A stretch of 64,000 bases of DNA from CAVPJC01 sp963705155 (GCA_963705155.1 CAVPJC010000018.1:186001-250000); one strand, 5' to 3'; counted from the stretch's first letter, positions 35,858-45,191 are shown. Numbers and translations: made by a program. The notes: a model not told the origin generated them from the letters alone.

Positions 35858-36130
35858 TTACAATTTGGTATCCGGCATATCCGATCTACCGGATTCGACA
35901 GGACTGACTGAGACCAATGAAATGCCCAAATCACGCACTTTTTTGAGCAATCCATGCAACGCGGCCTGGTCAATCACCGGGCCGGTCAGCAGCGTGTCGC
36001 CATCCTCTTCCAGCGTGATGGTCAGGCCTTCAAACCAGTCTGTCCACTGATGGCCCAGATGGCCTTTGACCCTGATCTGATAGAGCACGGGTTGGCTTGA
36101 TTCCTTTTTGGATTCGTGTTCGTTTGACAT
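35858..36130 (-). CDS. Small conserved protein of unknown function, unit A copy
   Basis: 90 aa from MSNEHESKKE. The core is LYQIRVKGHLGHQWTDWFEG, LTITLEEDGDTLLTGPVIDQ, AALHGLLKKVRDLGISLVSV. It is closest to the unit B, C and D copies. The chosen start follows AGGGTG; 25 more codons upstream are open but not shared by paralogues. It lies between the regulator stop (36288) and the first DUF4386 gene. No membrane segment, no cysteine. Confidence 0.8.
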   Translation of the reverse strand: MSNEHESKKESSQPVLYQIRVKGHLGHQWTDWFEGLTITLEEDGDTLLTGPVIDQAALHGLLKKVRDLGISLVSVSPVESGRSDMPDTKL

Positions 36131-36186
36131 CACCCTGTACCTTTTATGGCCGGTCAATACAGTCCGTGCCGCTTGCTCAATGTACA

Positions 36187-36233
36187 AGGATAATATCCCC
36201 CACACAGTGTTAATGAACAGACACTTTAGTGTT
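36187..36233 (-). promoter_or_regulatory. Candidate promoter/operator of the unit A small-protein gene
   Basis: The -10-like box TATCCT (minus strand; AGGATA at 36187-36192) matches those of units B, C and D. In place of their TGATGA palindrome there are ACACAGTGTT and, 22 nt further, ACACTTTAGTGTT (arms ACACT/AGTGT). The binding specificity may have changed with this unit's regulator. Confidence 0.35.
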
Positions 36234-37681
36234 GGTTATGGGTGTTGTATTCAGTTATTGCGGGGAAATGTTGAGAAAAACTGGTATTTACAATAAACCC
36301 AGTTCACGGGCTCGGGCGATGGCTTCGGTGCGGCTTTGAACCTGCAGTTTGTCAAAAATTTTGCGGTTATGCCCTTTGACCGTGTCCAGAGCGAGGAAAA
36401 GCCTCTCGCCGATCTCTCGATTCGATAGTCCCTGGGCAATGAGTTGGAGTATTTTTAACTCGCGTTGGCTCAATGGCTCGATCAGGGGCTGGGTAGGGGG
36501 AAAGATCGGTTTGTCTTCGCTTTTCCGCTTCTCAGCTTCAAATGCTGCCAGCAGCTTGTATGTGTAGGTCGGCAATCCTTGCCGCGGCATGATTTCACGC
36601 GCGGAAGCTTCGGGCAGGCGGCGGACCGCTGCAAGCAGTTGCATCATGCTTGAGCCTTCGTCAAGGAACATGCGGACGTAGCCCTCCGGCTCAGCCAGCG
36701 TCAGGGCTTTTTGCAGCGGCTTGAGAGCAGCAGGGAGGTCGCCTTGGGCGTGATAAGCACTCGCCTGCAATACCAGGATTTCAATCACGCTGCCTGTCCT
36801 CCCGCCTTCTTCCGCTGCTTTCAGCAGGCGCTCCAGCAGCCCCATTGCCTCTTGAATGGAGCGGTCTGTGCGGTCGCTCTGATAAAGGGCCAGAAGCACC
36901 CTGGCCAGGGTGATGTGATCGAACTCGTGCAGGTAGCTGAGTTCGTTTTCAACGGAAAGTCCCTGCTCACGCGCCCAGCCCATTGCTTCACCCAACCGAC
37001 CCTGGGCCACCCACACCTGTACCTTGCGCGTCGCAATCGGACGCACATTCGGGGCAAAGGCACCATCGTACAGGCGCTCGGCCTGGTCGAGCAGGACGAG
37101 CGCCTCATCCAGATCGCCTTGAGCCGCCCGTATACGCGCCATCGCCGCGCACCAGCGATACGGGTTTGGCGGTAACCCGGCAAGCTCACCCAGAGCCTGG
37201 CTGGTGAGCAGGTGCTGCATGGCAGTCTTCAGATCGTTATGCTCATAGTGAAGGTTGCTCATGCCTACATGCATGTCTGCCGCTCCCCGCTGGACTGGCG
37301 CGCCCGGCTCCGTCGCCCACTGCAATCCCCGCTCATAAGTGCTCATTGCCTCGTGGAGATGGCCTTGCGCGATCTGTATATCCGCCAGGACTCTGGCGCC
37401 GCCGATGGCGGCAGAGATGTACCCGGCCAGCCGCACATTCGCCATGCCATCGGCAGTCATCTGGCGGGCGAGCCTCGAGATCCCCGCTCGCCCATGCGGC
37501 CAGCCCCAGCACCGAAGCTGCCCCACCGAGCATCAGATGGGCATCCTCAGGTGCGAGATCGAGCACCCGCCGAGCGTTTTTCACGGCCTCGGGCATATCC
37601 CCCCGGGCCAGGGCTTGAGCGGCACGCAGAAGGGCGATCATACCCGGCAGACGGCGAAATTCCTCTTCGTCCACGACGACC

Positions 37682-37703
37682 ATCCTTCGGCTTGGCTCAG
37701 GAC
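37682..37703. repeat. In-frame CTTCG...CTCAGG repeat in the unit A regulator
   Basis: ATCCTTCGGCTTGGCTCAGG plus GA, read as part of the insert TRPEPSRR. The unit D regulator carries a similar element at the matching place (62062-62083); units B and C do not. Confidence 0.5.
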
Positions 37704-38840
37704 GAGTCCCTGCCGTGTCGGCCATCGGATCCGCCGTGTCCAGCCACCGTTCGGCGTCCCGCAGCCGAGGCTCCACGCCCTCAAGCTCGCCGCCACCAAA
37801 TGATGCGAAAGCATAGGCAACGCTGAGCACCGGCCTGAAGTGAACCAGCTCGTCGGGCAGCGCCTTCAGCCAGCCAAGCTCCGTGACCGTGGCTCCCTGT
37901 CTGTTCCTGCGCATTTCTGGTATTGCCAGTTCGACCAGGATCGCTGCTCGCTCGAAATCCTTTGCCGCCAGCGCGTGATGGATCGCATCGGCCGCCAAAC
38001 CATAGTGCTCGTACCACTCGCTCGCCCGCTTGTGCAGGCTGAATACTTGATCCGGCTGCTCATCTAATAAACGAGCTTGCAATACTTCAGCGAAGAGGGG
38101 ATGATAGCGGTACCACTGGCGCTGGTCGTCGAGTGGAATGATAAACAGGTTGCCACGCTCAAGCGTTTCCAACACTCCTTTGCCGTCTTCTCGGCCTGTA
38201 ACGGCATTACAGAGAGAACCACTTAGCCGATCGAGAATGGCAGTTTTCAGTAAGAAGCTGTGAATACCTTCTGGCTGGCGCTGGAGAACCTCCTCAACCA
38301 AATAATCCAGCACAAAGCGGTGGCTGCCGGTGAAGGCCTGGATAAAACTGGCGGCGTCTGACCGACCCTGCATGGAAAGCGGCGATCGAAGGGCGATCGC
38401 GGCCAGCTGCAGGCCGGCAATCCAGCCTTCGGTGCGAGTTTCCAGGGCGGCGATGTCTTCTGCCGAGAGATTCAGCCCCATGACCCGGTTGAGAAATTCA
38501 GCGGCCTCGGCAGGGGTAAAACGCAAGTCGGCGGCACGCAGCTCGGTCAATTGGCCCCGGGCGCGCAACCGGGCCAGGGGTAGATGTGGATCTTCACGCG
38601 TGGCAATGACCAGGTGCATCTGTGGCGGCAGGTGTTCGAGCAGAAAGGTGAGAGCGCCGTCGACGGACGTCGAGGCGTTAACCGGTTCGGCATCCAGCAC
38701 GTGGTAGTCGTCAAGGACGAGGACGAAATTGTCCGGGATGGCGGTGAGTTCATTGAGCAGGGCCGTCAGAATCGCTTCGGTGGGCGGTGGCTGAGGGGTT
38801 TGGAGCACCCCCAACACCCCCTCTCCAATATTCGCCGCAA

Positions 38841-38862
38841 TCCCTTCGACTTTACTCAGGGA
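38841..38862. repeat. In-frame CTTCG...CTCAGG repeat in the unit A ATPase domain
   Basis: TCCCTTCGACTTTACTCAGG plus GA, with TCCCT/AGGGA ends, translated as SLSKVEG. The other regulators have LPPK(T)GG or similar here. The element belongs to a repeat type common in environmental Chloroflexota-like genomes. Confidence 0.5.
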
Positions 38863-39141
38863 AAGCGTCTGCAACGCAGCGATGAGGTACACCAGGAAGC
38901 GTGTGGGATCATTATCACCTTCGTCCAGTGATAACCAGGCAGCCGGTCGCTGGCAGCCAGCAATCCATTCGCTGACCAGTGTGGTTTTGCCAAACCCGGC
39001 AGATGCTGAGATGAGGGTCAGCTTGCGCCCCGATGAGAGCCCCTCGTTCAGCCGCTCGATCAGGCGTGGGCGGGGGACAACACCGGGTCGGGCCGGAGGG
39101 ATGTACAACTTCGTCGCCAGGATCGGAGCGGGCATAATTCA

Positions 39142-39147
39142 AGTATA
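39142..39147 (-). promoter_or_regulatory. -10 box of the unit A regulator, 6 nt before ATG
   Basis: Minus strand TATACT, then TGAATT, then ATG. The spacing equals that of units B, C and D and would place the transcription start at or next to the A of ATG. No ribosome site is present. A convincing -35 was not found. Confidence 0.45.
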
Positions 39148-39234
39148 CAGTACATCCATCGAATCCAAATAGTGGTAAACCAAGACAGTGACAACTCTGG
39201 TTAGAAAAGTTGATGTTGTCAGATTGGTCGAATA

Positions 39235-39804
39235 TTAATAGATTAGCGGAACGATTCTTTTCGTCCGTGTTCGGTAATTCAAGTAATCCTCTCCCAGTTG
39301 TTCAATCATGAATTTTTCCTCTACTTTTATTCGGTACAGATATCCAAGAGTTACAGGGATCATCATGGTAAGAACAGATAGCCAGTTGGATAGCGAAGTC
39401 GAAATCCCAAGGAAAATCATTAATTGACCGAGATATCCGGGATGCCTGATGATTTTGTACAAGCCGGATTCGATGATTTTCTGATTTTCCACTTTTGCAA
39501 CGGAATAAGTAAAGTACTGATTCAAGGTCAGGATGGAATAAACTCTGATCGTCAGGCCAATAATAATCATAGCTATGCCAATGGTAAAAAAAGTATTCCA
39601 GGGATAAATCCTGCCTATTCTCGTTGCCCCTATGGAAAATGACAGGGTATAGCCAAAGGTAATAAGGCCATATAACAACCACAAACTTCCCTTGTCACCC
39701 GAATGTGCGATCTTGCCTTTATCCCTTTGCCTCAAATTCATGAAAACTTCAAAGAAGCCGTACAGGTACGAGATGGCTATAATGATGATTATTTTTGGAT
39801 CCAT
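39235..39804 (-). CDS. Isoprenylcysteine carboxyl methyltransferase (ICMT)-family membrane protein
   Basis: 189 aa, four to five helices. The C-terminal SAM-binding pattern is VAKVENQKIIESGLYKIIRH, PGYLGQLMIFLGISTSLSN and EEKFMIEQLGEDYLNYRTRT, the standard ICMT/PEMT-like layout (RHPxYxG, then E-E-x-L-x2-xxGxxYxxY). Members methylate carboxyl, lipid or amine groups at the membrane; the substrate is unknown. A+T-richer than its neighbours. It lies 99 bp upstream of the unit A regulator promoter, on the same strand. Confidence 0.85.
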   Translation of the reverse strand: MDPKIIIIIAISYLYGFFEVFMNLRQRDKGKIAHSGDKGSLWLLYGLITFGYTLSFSIGATRIGRIYPWNTFFTIGIAMIIIGLTIRVYSILTLNQYFTYSVAKVENQKIIESGLYKIIRHPGYLGQLMIFLGISTSLSNWLSVLTMMIPVTLGYLYRIKVEEKFMIEQLGEDYLNYRTRTKRIVPLIY

Positions 39805-39918
39805 GGTTCAATTTCCTGTTGTGGTATACCTGACTTCACTTATGAATAGGGCTGTCAGTTGCCACGCCGCTCTATCGTGATAACTTGTTGGGCGTTTTTT
39901 GACTATATGTCGTTATTG

Positions 39919-40104
39919 TCAGTAGGCAGAAATCTTTTGCCTTTCCAATAGCCAATCATGGCGTGCCGGGTTCAAGGGACTATTTTGGGTCTGGAGGCAG
40001 GCGATGACCAAATCACCGGTCTTATGCCTGTCCGAACCCTTGGTGGAGGCAATTGCCAGAAAGAAGCCGCCCAGCGCTCCGATAAAGATCAGTTTGTCTT
40101 CCAT
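39919..40104 (-). CDS. Short hypothetical protein, doubtful
   Basis: 61 codons starting MEDKLIFIGALGGFFLAIAS, with one possible membrane helix, then a polar tail. AAAGG lies 9 nt upstream of the ATG and the start is 16 bp after the stop of the preceding membrane gene. No family resemblance. The tail may be off-frame. Confidence 0.3.
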   Translation of the reverse strand: MEDKLIFIGALGGFFLAIASTKGSDRHKTGDLVIACLQTQNSPLNPARHDWLLERQKISAY

Positions 40105-40120
40105 GCCAGATGCCTTTCAT

Positions 40121-40537
40121 CTAGAAGGCAGTTTTCAGTGCAGCGAGGATACAGAGCGAAACCGTGTAGCACAGGGTTACGAGGAGAAATGCTGCCAACA
40201 TTCCGTATTGGAGAACGGGGTTGATGGAACCCTGCGGGTAAATGACCTGGAACACCAGCCGCGTCAGCCACAAGATACAGGTTGCGGCGAGCATGACAAT
40301 GATCGAGTAGCGATTTGCTTTGCCGCCATAGGCGAACAGCAAGTTCAATATTCCGAACAATACCAGGGATAATGAAAAGAACACATTGATCGCCCGAACA
40401 GCGACGATCAACTCTGTCGCCGTGGCATCGATGTAGGAGTACCAATTCCATGCTTTGGGAACGAAGAAGTGCCATATCCCAAAGCCAATCGAAGCCGTGC
40501 TGCCAAACGTCACTAAAATCTTAACAAGCGAGTTCAT
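40121..40537 (-). CDS. Four-helix membrane protein, unknown
   Basis: 138 aa from MNSLVKILVTFGSTASIGFG (ribosome site AAAGG). Features: a conserved-looking IWHFFVPKAWNWYSYIDATA after the first helix, then helices AINVFFSLSLVLFGILNLLF, IIVMLAATCILWLTRLVFQV and LAAFLLVTLCYTVSLCILAA. The pattern W-H-F-F-V-P-x-x-W-x-W resembles small membrane proteins of unknown function in Chloroflexota and Actinobacteria, but I cannot name a family. It follows the lipoprotein gene. Confidence 0.65.
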   Translation of the reverse strand: MNSLVKILVTFGSTASIGFGIWHFFVPKAWNWYSYIDATATELIVAVRAINVFFSLSLVLFGILNLLFAYGGKANRYSIIVMLAATCILWLTRLVFQVIYPQGSINPVLQYGMLAAFLLVTLCYTVSLCILAALKTAF

Positions 40538-40628
40538 TAGCATACCTTTTGGAATAGTTTTAATCACACCAAGCTTCCGAGCTCACCCATCTGGAGGGTG
40601 AACTCGGGGACGTGGTCTCAATTGGATC

Positions 40629-41254
40629 TTACTCTTCGACCTCAATGCGGTCTACCTGTATCTGCGAACCGTTGTAGTCAGGTACATTACTCAGCAATGT
40701 GCCATAGAGATGGACGATCTTGCCGCTGTCGCGCAGCGCATCGATCTGGGACTTTACTGCCGGATCCATTGAATCGATGCCAAAATATATGATCTGTCCC
40801 AAATCCTGCCGCTCAAAGTAGTCGTCATACTGTGCGCCGGGCGCAGTACTCTTGATGACTCCCCACCAGTCGGCGATTGCTTCCGAAGTGCCTGGCGGCA
40901 TGTAACCGCCGGACGCATTTTCTACCGCGTCGCCAGCACTTGCTGTTGAGGTTGCCTCAACCAGGATGGCAGGCGTCGGGCTTTTTTGTGCTGCGGGACC
41001 ACACTCTCCCCGGTAATAGGCCCATTCGTCACAGGCGCTGCCATCCGGAAAAATACATACTCCGGATTGGCTGCCATCAGCAGCCGTGAGAATTTCGAGT
41101 GTGTTCCCATTTTGCTTACAATAGACCGAAGCAGGGTTCGGCATATTTGCCTGAGATGTTACCGTCGCAGCAGCTTCAGGTGTCGCTTGAGTGCGCAGCG
41201 CTGTGCAGGCTGTCAGAGCTATTAATAGGATCGTGAATTTAAAAATTTTTTCAT
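40629..41254 (-). pseudogene. DUF333-domain lipoprotein, start out of frame by one base
   Basis: From the ATG at 41254 (ribosome site AAGG) the frame stops after ten codons. With one more A in the run of six after the ATG it reads MKKIFKFTILLIALTACTAL, a lipoprotein signal peptide with lipobox LTAC, and continues to the open part. There MPNPASVYCKQNGNTLEILT, GVCIFPDGSACDEWAYYRGE match the DUF333 domain (four Cys). The C-terminal half (STAPGAQYDDYFERQDLGQI) is unknown. Probable cell-surface lipoprotein. The homopolymer may be a sequence error or a slippage switch. Confidence 0.7.
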
Positions 41255-41290
41255 TTTTTCCTTCTGTCTGTTGTTTCAGTTTTTAAAACC

Positions 41291-41488
41291 CTATTTTTCT
41301 TTCATTTCCCGTGACTTTATCCTTGTCAAGACGATGCCGAAGATGATAGCAAGACGGAATGAGGTTCCCCAATCTATACTGCTTTCTCCATGCCCGATGA
41401 TGTTCCAAAGAAATGTCACAAGAGCAGTAGTCACCAGGGCTACTGCGAACACGGTTACAAATGCAACGACCAATTTCTTAATGTTCAT
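41291..41488 (-). CDS. Small two-helix membrane protein
   Basis: 65 aa: MNIKKLVVAFVTVFAVALVT, TALVTFLWNIIGHGESSIDW, then a second hydrophobic stretch SFRLAIIFGIVLTRI and a basic end. Its ATG overlaps the stop of the dehydrogenase gene (TAATG), and the ribosome site GGGAGAAATA lies inside the end of that gene, so the two are translationally coupled. Family not recognised. Confidence 0.75.
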   Translation of the reverse strand: MNIKKLVVAFVTVFAVALVTTALVTFLWNIIGHGESSIDWGTSFRLAIIFGIVLTRIKSREMKEK

Positions 41489-42468
41489 TATTTCTCCCAT
41501 TGTTTTTTGTGGGTAATTCCTACCGTTATAACGACGTTGCCTTTTTTGTGCCCTTGCTCGACGTAACGGTGAGCCTCGGCGATCTGTTCCAAAGGATAGA
41601 TTCTATCAATGACTGGTTTTATCTTCCCCGCCTCGATCAGTTCTTTGAGGAACACAAGATCTTTGATCTTCTCACTCGCTGGCCTCAAACCCGTAGCCGC
41701 AAACTTTACCTTTTTGCTGCCGCGCTTTGCAGTCCATAACGCTTGAAGCATAATTACCGGCGTAGGGACCGTAGAAAGATAGATGCCTTCATCCGTCAGC
41801 GAGCCTTTGCAATCTGAAAACAAACGCTTGCCCACCGTGTCAAAAATTATGTCATAGGTCATGCAGTTTTGGGTAAAATCCTCACGGGTGTAATCAATCA
41901 CCTGATCAGCTCCCAATGATTTGACCCATTCCAAATTGGCGGTACTACATACCGCGGTCACCTTGGCACCGTAATACCTGGCAATCTGTACCGCCGCAGC
42001 GCCAACCGATCCGGATGCACCATAGATCAGCACGGTTTGTCCACCCTGGATATTGCCCTTATCTCTCAGGAAAGGCAGGGCGGTTAGTGCCCCATTCGGA
42101 ACACTGGCCGCCTCCTCAAAGCTCATATTGGCCGGCTTTATCACCAGCACCCCATTTTCCGGCATACATTTGTATTCAGCATACGCGCCAAACATATCTA
42201 TGCCATATACCTGGTCGCCCGGCTTAAAGCGGGTTACGTCTTTGCCTGTAGCTTCAATTTCCCCGGCCAGCTCTTGACCCAGAATCGGATGTCTGGGTTT
42301 CAGGAAACCGTTAAACCCGGGTGAAGCTCTCATGTCTGGGTCTTCTTTTACGACGGCTGTCGCAACTATTTTTATCAGCACCTCATTCGCTTTAGGGGTG
42401 GGCTTTTCCACTTCTCGAAGTTGGAGAACCTCGGGAGGGCCAAATTTTGTGTATACAATTGCTTTCAT
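41488..42468 (-). CDS. NAD(P)-dependent medium-chain dehydrogenase, unit B
   Basis: 326 aa from MKAIVYTKFGPPEVLQLREV. Cofactor motif GQTVLIYGASGSVGAAAVQI; closing RIYPLEQIAEAHRYVEQGHK, KGNVVITVGITHKK. No zinc ligands. Compared with unit A it has a longer central part (LTDEGIYLSTVPTPVIMLQA, LWTAKRGSKKVKFAATGLRP) typical of the NAD(P)-dependent alcohol dehydrogenase subgroup that reduces enones or quinones. The second ATG is used because AGGA lies 8 nt before it. The C-terminal THKKQ tail is shared with unit D. Confidence 0.92.
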   Translation of the reverse strand: MKAIVYTKFGPPEVLQLREVEKPTPKANEVLIKIVATAVVKEDPDMRASPGFNGFLKPRHPILGQELAGEIEATGKDVTRFKPGDQVYGIDMFGAYAEYKCMPENGVLVIKPANMSFEEAASVPNGALTALPFLRDKGNIQGGQTVLIYGASGSVGAAAVQIARYYGAKVTAVCSTANLEWVKSLGADQVIDYTREDFTQNCMTYDIIFDTVGKRLFSDCKGSLTDEGIYLSTVPTPVIMLQALWTAKRGSKKVKFAATGLRPASEKIKDLVFLKELIEAGKIKPVIDRIYPLEQIAEAHRYVEQGHKKGNVVITVGITHKKQWEK

Positions 42469-42499
42469 TGACATTTTCCTTTTTATTAGAAAACAATGC

Positions 42500-43162
42500 T
42501 TATAGTGAGAGAACAGATTTCACGATAAGCCACAAGTCAGTCGGTGTTGCACTAAAACTATTGTTAAACAAGATCGCTGCTGCTATCACATAAGCGAAAG
42601 ATCCAATAACAACACCTTTTTGGAGTAACGACGTTTTCTGGATCTCCTGTTTTGCCTTTACATCACAAATATCACCAGGACAGTATTGAGTTTTTTCTTT
42701 ATGGAACATTGGATAAAATTTACAACCTAAACAAATTCCAAAGACAGACTCAAAGAATAAGAATATCAGGCAAATTTGACAGATAATCCCGGTAATGAAG
42801 CTGGTTGAATTCATTACAACCAACAGCAGAAATATGATCGTGGCTAACACCAGACCGATTGTCCAGGCAAACTTTTTTGGGGCCGCACCGACATATTCGG
42901 GGGTTTGATTGCCTACGATCAACCTCCCGATTATTAATGAGGGTGAATACCTGGGACTGATCATTACCCGTATGATGAAATCTGTCAGGAAGATCGTGTT
43001 AACAAACTTAATCAGAAAATAATTCTCTTTAAATATGACCAGCATCCAGGCCAGGAACATAAAAAAATATAATATCCCTGCCGAAGCTCTTATTTCCCGC
43101 TCGTTTAGAACCGGAATGTTATAACCTTCTACCGTTTCCCCAAATTGCTTTGCTTTGTTCAT
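42500..43162 (-). CDS. DUF4395-family membrane protein
   Basis: 220 aa. VLNEREIRASAGILYFFMFL is the family's start of the membrane part. PRYSPSLIIGRLIVGNQTPE, YVGAAPKKFAWTIGLVLATI and FESVFGICLGCKFYPMF (Cys pair) are further DUF4395 landmarks. The C-terminal extension has a second Cys pair (QYCPGDICDVKAK) and one more helix. The Cys pairs suggest a redox or metal role, which is inference. A+T-rich relative to the neighbours. Confidence 0.85.
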   Translation of the reverse strand: MNKAKQFGETVEGYNIPVLNEREIRASAGILYFFMFLAWMLVIFKENYFLIKFVNTIFLTDFIIRVMISPRYSPSLIIGRLIVGNQTPEYVGAAPKKFAWTIGLVLATIIFLLLVVMNSTSFITGIICQICLIFLFFESVFGICLGCKFYPMFHKEKTQYCPGDICDVKAKQEIQKTSLLQKGVVIGSFAYVIAAAILFNNSFSATPTDLWLIVKSVLSL

Positions 43163-43273
43163 TTTTTACTCCTTGTTCCGATCTATTTTTGGATTAAACA
43201 AGCTGCCAACGTCTGTTTATGATTTGACTGAGAGAGGGAGGGCTGAAGATCTTCCCTCTCCCATGAGGCAAAT

Positions 43274-43966
43274 CTATGCCGCGCTCAAAAGCTCGGTAGT
43301 CGCTGCCTTGCCCGGATTGCTGCGAAGTAGCACAATTCCCATCCAGATGAACCAAATGATGAGACCCAATCCATAAACAGCACTCAGGCCAAGCGAAGCC
43401 AGGACAACTGAGAGGATGCCTGCTACACCGAGCACCATGCCTAGGTAGTTCAATACCCTGGGAAGCTCCCTTGCCCACAAGGCTACCCAACTTAGCAGTA
43501 GAAACCATAAGGCGGTAACTATCGTTTCCCCGCCGCCTGCGCCCAGACCGGTTTCCACAGAGTCGAGTGTCAACCAGACCGTTGCAGCTAGAGCCGGATT
43601 TTCGCCATAGAGTTTGACGACTGTGCTCAAGTTGTTGATCGAGAGTGTGCCGATAACAATGACCAGGACGGCATAGATCAGTCCGAAGGTGGTCACTGCC
43701 TGTGCCAGCACAGGTGAGCCAGCCTTCAATCGCTCATAGAGCGCCAGTGACAGGAAAATCATGCTCACGCCGAAGACCAACCAGATGATTTGGTACCATA
43801 CGCGCATGAGAGCCTGGTTGTCCGCAAGAAAAGCCACGATCTGGCCTGGGTCGTCGGAACCGTAACCTTTGGGTTCCAGTAAGGTTAAAAGCGTCACAAG
43901 GGCAAATAGGTTTGTTGCTGCCCCGATCAGTGCGGCAATGCCGCCCATCTTCTGTAAATTCTTCAT
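43274..43966 (-). CDS. Membrane protein with ELLSAA tail, unit B (seven-helix DUF4386-like)
   Basis: 230 aa. MKNLQKMGGIAALIGAATNL, SMIFLSLALYERLKAGSPVL, ELPRVLNYLGMVLGVAGILS and IIWFIWMGIVLLRSNPGKAA, then TTELLSAA. A paralogue of the gene upstream (44087) and structurally like DUF4386 proteins. The last six residues match those of the unit A DUF4386 proteins although the preceding domain differs. Confidence 0.7.
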   Translation of the reverse strand: MKNLQKMGGIAALIGAATNLFALVTLLTLLEPKGYGSDDPGQIVAFLADNQALMRVWYQIIWLVFGVSMIFLSLALYERLKAGSPVLAQAVTTFGLIYAVLVIVIGTLSINNLSTVVKLYGENPALAATVWLTLDSVETGLGAGGGETIVTALWFLLLSWVALWARELPRVLNYLGMVLGVAGILSVVLASLGLSAVYGLGLIIWFIWMGIVLLRSNPGKAATTELLSAA

Positions 43967-44086
43967 TTTGTCTCCTTTTTTGAACGATATGGATGAGTTT
44001 CATTGAATTGGACTTGCATAAAACTGTAGTCGCCAACAGGAATTTATTTTATAACGGTGGATAGGTGGGCGGACCCCATCCATTTT

Positions 44087-44749
44087 TTACGCTGTCTTGC
44101 CCGGATTGCTGCGAAGCAGCACAATTCCCATCCAGATGAACCAGATGATTTGAGTCAAGCCAAAAACTGGACCGAGCGTGCCGGTTAGCACTGGGACAAG
44201 AGAGATGATGCCCACTGCGCCAACCACCAACCCGAGGATATTCAAACCCTTGGGAAGCTCACCAGCCCGCAGTGCAGCCAGGCTGATCAATAACGTCATA
44301 AGACCACCAAGTATTTCACCATTGGCGTTGCCCAGCCCGTCAATTGCGGGTTCAATTCCCTGCCAGGTCAACGCAGCCTGGGTTGGGTCAGTAGCATTGA
44401 GTGCCACAACTGTGGTGAGCCCGGCATTCGCGACCATACCGCTGGCAATCAATGAGCCAGCCCAGATAATCCCAATTACGGTTGCCACTTGCATCAGTGC
44501 AGGCGCGCCAGCTTTTAATCTGTCATATAAAGCCAGTGAAAATACAATCAGAAAAAAGCCAAAGAAAACATACATGAGCAGGTTGGTTGAAAAAACGATC
44601 GCCTGGTTTTCGACATTCATGGCGACCTTCTGAGCTAAATCGGTTATGCTGATGTAATCCAGAATAACAATGAAGATAATTAATCCCATCAAGTGCGCTA
44701 ATGCCATGTAAAGCGCAGCAATTCCACCAATTTTCTGTAATGCTTTCAT
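44087..44749 (-). CDS. Membrane protein, paralogue of 43274, unit B
   Basis: 220 aa from MKALQKIGGIAALYMALAHL (ribosome site AAGGAGAAATAAA). Helices FLIVFSLALYDRLKAGAPAL, ELPKGLNILGLVVGAVGIIS, IIWFIWMGIVLLRSNPGKTA (end). The stop falls right where the paralogue continues to TTELLSAA. Upstream is the unit B small protein. Function unknown. Confidence 0.7.
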   Translation of the reverse strand: MKALQKIGGIAALYMALAHLMGLIIFIVILDYISITDLAQKVAMNVENQAIVFSTNLLMYVFFGFFLIVFSLALYDRLKAGAPALMQVATVIGIIWAGSLIASGMVANAGLTTVVALNATDPTQAALTWQGIEPAIDGLGNANGEILGGLMTLLISLAALRAGELPKGLNILGLVVGAVGIISLVPVLTGTLGPVFGLTQIIWFIWMGIVLLRSNPGKTA

Positions 44750-44896
44750 TTTATTTCTCCTTTTTTGAACGGCGAGAATGAGTTTCATTAAATGGACTTG
44801 ATAAAATTGTGATGACCACCCGTTTACCGAGGGTTGAAATGGGCTGGAAATGTTATCAAAGACAAACCTCCTTTCCAGGTTACTAATATCCATTTA

Positions 44897-45163
44897 CTAT
44901 TGGCCGTCTGACCGATCCGCATTGCCTGGCTCAACGGGATTAACCGAGACCAACGGCATTCCTAAATCTCGTACTTTTTTGAGCAGGCCGTGCAGGGCGG
45001 CTTGATCTGTCACCGGACCGGTTAGAAGCGTATTGCCGTCCTGCTCCAGCGTGATGGCCAGGCCCTCAAACCATTCGGCCCAGCGGGCCTCCAGATGTCC
45101 CTTGAGGCGGATTTCGTAATACCGGGTATTTGAATTGGGTGTGTCGTTCATTTTGCGCTTCAT
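44897..45163 (-). CDS. Small conserved protein of unknown function, unit B copy
   Basis: 88 aa. TRYYEIRLKGHLEARWAEWF, EGLAITLEQDGNTLLTGPVT, DQAALHGLLKKVRDLGMPLV, SVNPVEPG. Two starts (MKRK or MNDT) are possible. It is preceded by the palindromic operator at 45206-45225 and its -10 box. In this unit three plus-strand genes separate it from the regulator gene. Confidence 0.8.
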   Translation of the reverse strand: MKRKMNDTPNSNTRYYEIRLKGHLEARWAEWFEGLAITLEQDGNTLLTGPVTDQAALHGLLKKVRDLGMPLVSVNPVEPGNADRSDGQ

Positions 45164-45191
45164 GTTTTTCTCTCGTGGTTGATCTGCCCAT

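Larger units (their letters stand above)
36288..39135 (-). pseudogene. MalT-like LuxR-family regulator, unit A (one frame break)
   Basis: About 948 codons. N-terminal MPAPILATKLYIPPARPGVV, Walker A SASAGFGKTTLVSEW (about residue 47), sensor AAWLSLDEGDNDPTRF, Walker B FVLVLDDYHVL, the STAND block TRTEGWIAGLQLAAIALRSP and LIIPLDDQRQWYRYHPLF-like (FIIPLDDQRQWYRYHPLFAE), then TPR-like helices. It ends in the LuxR helix-turn-helix PLSQRELKILQLIAQGLSNR, EIGERLFLALDTVKGHNRKI. One base change near 37465 shifts frame after WASGDLEA; DGMANVRLAGYISAAIGGAR continues. STAND activators oligomerise with ATP plus inducer and then bind DNA. The P-loop site lacks the palindrome seen in B-D, but two CTTCG..CTCAGG elements lie in the gene. 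Confidence 0.85.
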
